A stretch of DNA of 7,349 nucleotides, from contig JAIRTF010000033.1 in the NCBI GenBank assembly GCA_031255075.1, forward strand, positions 1-7,349. The letters are read 5' to 3'. Of the stretch, positions 6,570-7,349 are shown one piece after another. The translations under genes and the position numbers were made by a program. Numbering within the stretch: the stretch's first letter is position 1; each line of letters begins with the position of its first letter. Source of the stretch: Bifidobacteriaceae bacterium (GTDB lineage Bacteria > Actinomycetota > Actinomycetes > Actinomycetales > WQXJ01). The notes under the pieces are model-generated. The model did no database searches and was not told the DNA's origin. It saw only the letters and a list, made by a program, of their open reading frames with translations.

Positions 6570-7349
6570 ATGGCAGCTCAATCGCGGCGTGCCGCAGCCC
6601 GCGACCTGCCGAATGCGCCCCGCAAGAACCTCAAGCGACCTGGGTTGACCGGCCAAGATAGTACGGGGAGAGGGCGCGCTGGCGGGTTGATACAGACCTG
6701 TGTGCCTGTGTCTGGCATGACCTGTGCGGCCTGCGAGGTTCGGATTGGCAAGCTGTTGCGCGGCCTGCCGGGTGTCACGGACGTGACCGTGTCGCGGCGC
6801 CGTGGCGAAGCGATAGTCACCTCCAACCGCCCACTGGACATGGCCATGGCGGCCAGCCGCCTGGACAAAGCCGGGTATTCATTGGCCCGTGAAAAGCGGG
6901 CCTGGATCAGCCACAATCCATCAGTTTGGTGGGACTTGGCGGCCGGCGTGGTGTTGGTTGGATTGATCGCCGTGGCTTGGCGCCAATTGGGTGCTGAGCG
7001 GTTGGGCAATGTGGTTGGCCCTGGCGGTATTGGTGCCAACCTGGCGCTGGTGGTGGTCCTTGGGGTGGCGGCCAGTTTGTCCACCTGTATGGCGCTGGTT
7101 GGCGGACTTGTGGTCGGTTTGTCTGCCAGATTCGCCGAAACCCATCCGCAGGCCACCACCGTTCAACGGCTGCGGCCGCAGGTCATGTTCAACTTGGGCC
7201 GAATTGTCGGCTTCACCGTTCTTGGCGCCATGATTGGGTTGGTTGGCGGGCTGGTCACCATTCAGGGTGCTTATCTAGGCGTCACCATGATCATTGTTGG
7301 TGTGGTCATGGGGCTATTGGCCATCAAACTGACGGACATTTCGCCGCGG
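6570..7349 (+). CDS. HMA-domain / DsbD-TauE-like membrane protein (3' end off window)
   Basis: 260 codons are visible, open to the right edge. Residues about 42-109 form a heavy-metal-associated domain with GMTCAAC (49-55; C52 and C55), which in this family binds Cu(I) or similar soft metals. Membrane segments follow at about 119-137, 156-186 (with C173 in SLSTCMALVGG) and two from about 206 to 252. The NLGRIVGFTVLGAMIGLVGG stretch (208-227) matches the conserved core of DsbD_2/TauE-SafE-like transporters. The likely role is copper or other soft-metal handling, or thiol/electron transfer, at the membrane. The first 40 residues are basic, with no signal peptide. I use ATG 6570; GTG 6561, three codons earlier, has AGGGGAGG 8 bases upstream and is a real alternative. 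It is divergent from the kinase operon and probably independent of it. Confidence is good for the architecture, modest for the substrate. Confidence 0.88.
   Translation, partial: MAAQSRRAAARDLPNAPRKNLKRPGLTGQDSTGRGRAGGLIQTCVPVSGMTCAACEVRIGKLLRGLPGVTDVTVSRRRGEAIVTSNRPLDMAMAASRLDKAGYSLAREKRAWISHNPSVWWDLAAGVVLVGLIAVAWRQLGAERLGNVVGPGGIGANLALVVVLGVAASLSTCMALVGGLVVGLSARFAETHPQATTVQRLRPQVMFNLGRIVGFTVLGAMIGLVGGLVTIQGAYLGVTMIIVGVVMGLLAIKLTDISPR

Noticed and set aside
5617..6648. Open frame of 343 codons on the plus strand across the coiled-coil gene, the intergenic region and into the HMA gene
   Set aside because: It lies antisense to a supported gene and out of frame with the HMA gene it runs into, and no family features are seen.
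6333..6656. Minus-strand open frame of 107 codons covering the intergenic region
   Set aside because: It overlaps the start of the HMA gene in antisense, contains the operon's candidate promoter, and its translation shows no recognisable features.

Overview
The window is GC-rich, densely coded DNA. It has GTG as well as ATG starts, strong AGGAG-type ribosome binding sites, and genes joined by 4 to 13 base overlaps. This, with the flavour of the proteins (LGPGRR-type radical SAM protein, RWG...WLAGG-type kinase, FHA protein), suggests a member of the Actinomycetota. I cannot place it more finely. No rRNA, tRNA, CRISPR array or insertion sequence is visible.

Nearly all of the window (6291 down to 1) is one operon on the minus strand. 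In transcription order it holds: (1) a coiled-coil protein starting MSGPKSYAYY (6291-5080); (2) a ClpB-type AAA+ ATPase with a nucleotide-binding-deficient-looking first half and an intact C-terminal ATPase domain (5052-3058); (3) a small PflA/NrdG-like radical SAM protein (3061-2390); (4) an FHA-domain protein with a Cys/His-rich N-terminus (2402-1779); (5) a Ser/Thr protein kinase (1782 to the left edge, incomplete). Genes 1 and 2 are 27 bases apart. Genes 2/3, 3/4 and 4/5 overlap by GTGA, 13 bases and ATGA, so four of the five are probably translationally coupled and made together.

The most notable signal is in the kinase. Ahead of its catalytic domain are nine threonines in a T-R-x-E/L context, five of them spaced exactly 14 residues apart. 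The gene just upstream encodes an FHA domain, which is a phosphothreonine reader. The inferred circuit is that the kinase phosphorylates its own or a sister copy's tail and so recruits the FHA protein. The AAA+ ATPase, radical SAM protein and coiled-coil protein would be the effector or maturation machinery under that control. No glycyl radical enzyme is present for the radical SAM protein. I know of no established function for this five-gene set; it is the best candidate here for an undescribed system.

To the right, an approximately 270-base divergent intergenic region separates the operon from a plus-strand gene (from about 6570, cut by the right edge). That gene encodes a heavy-metal-associated domain fused to a DsbD/TauE-like membrane protein. 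It is probably unrelated to the operon.
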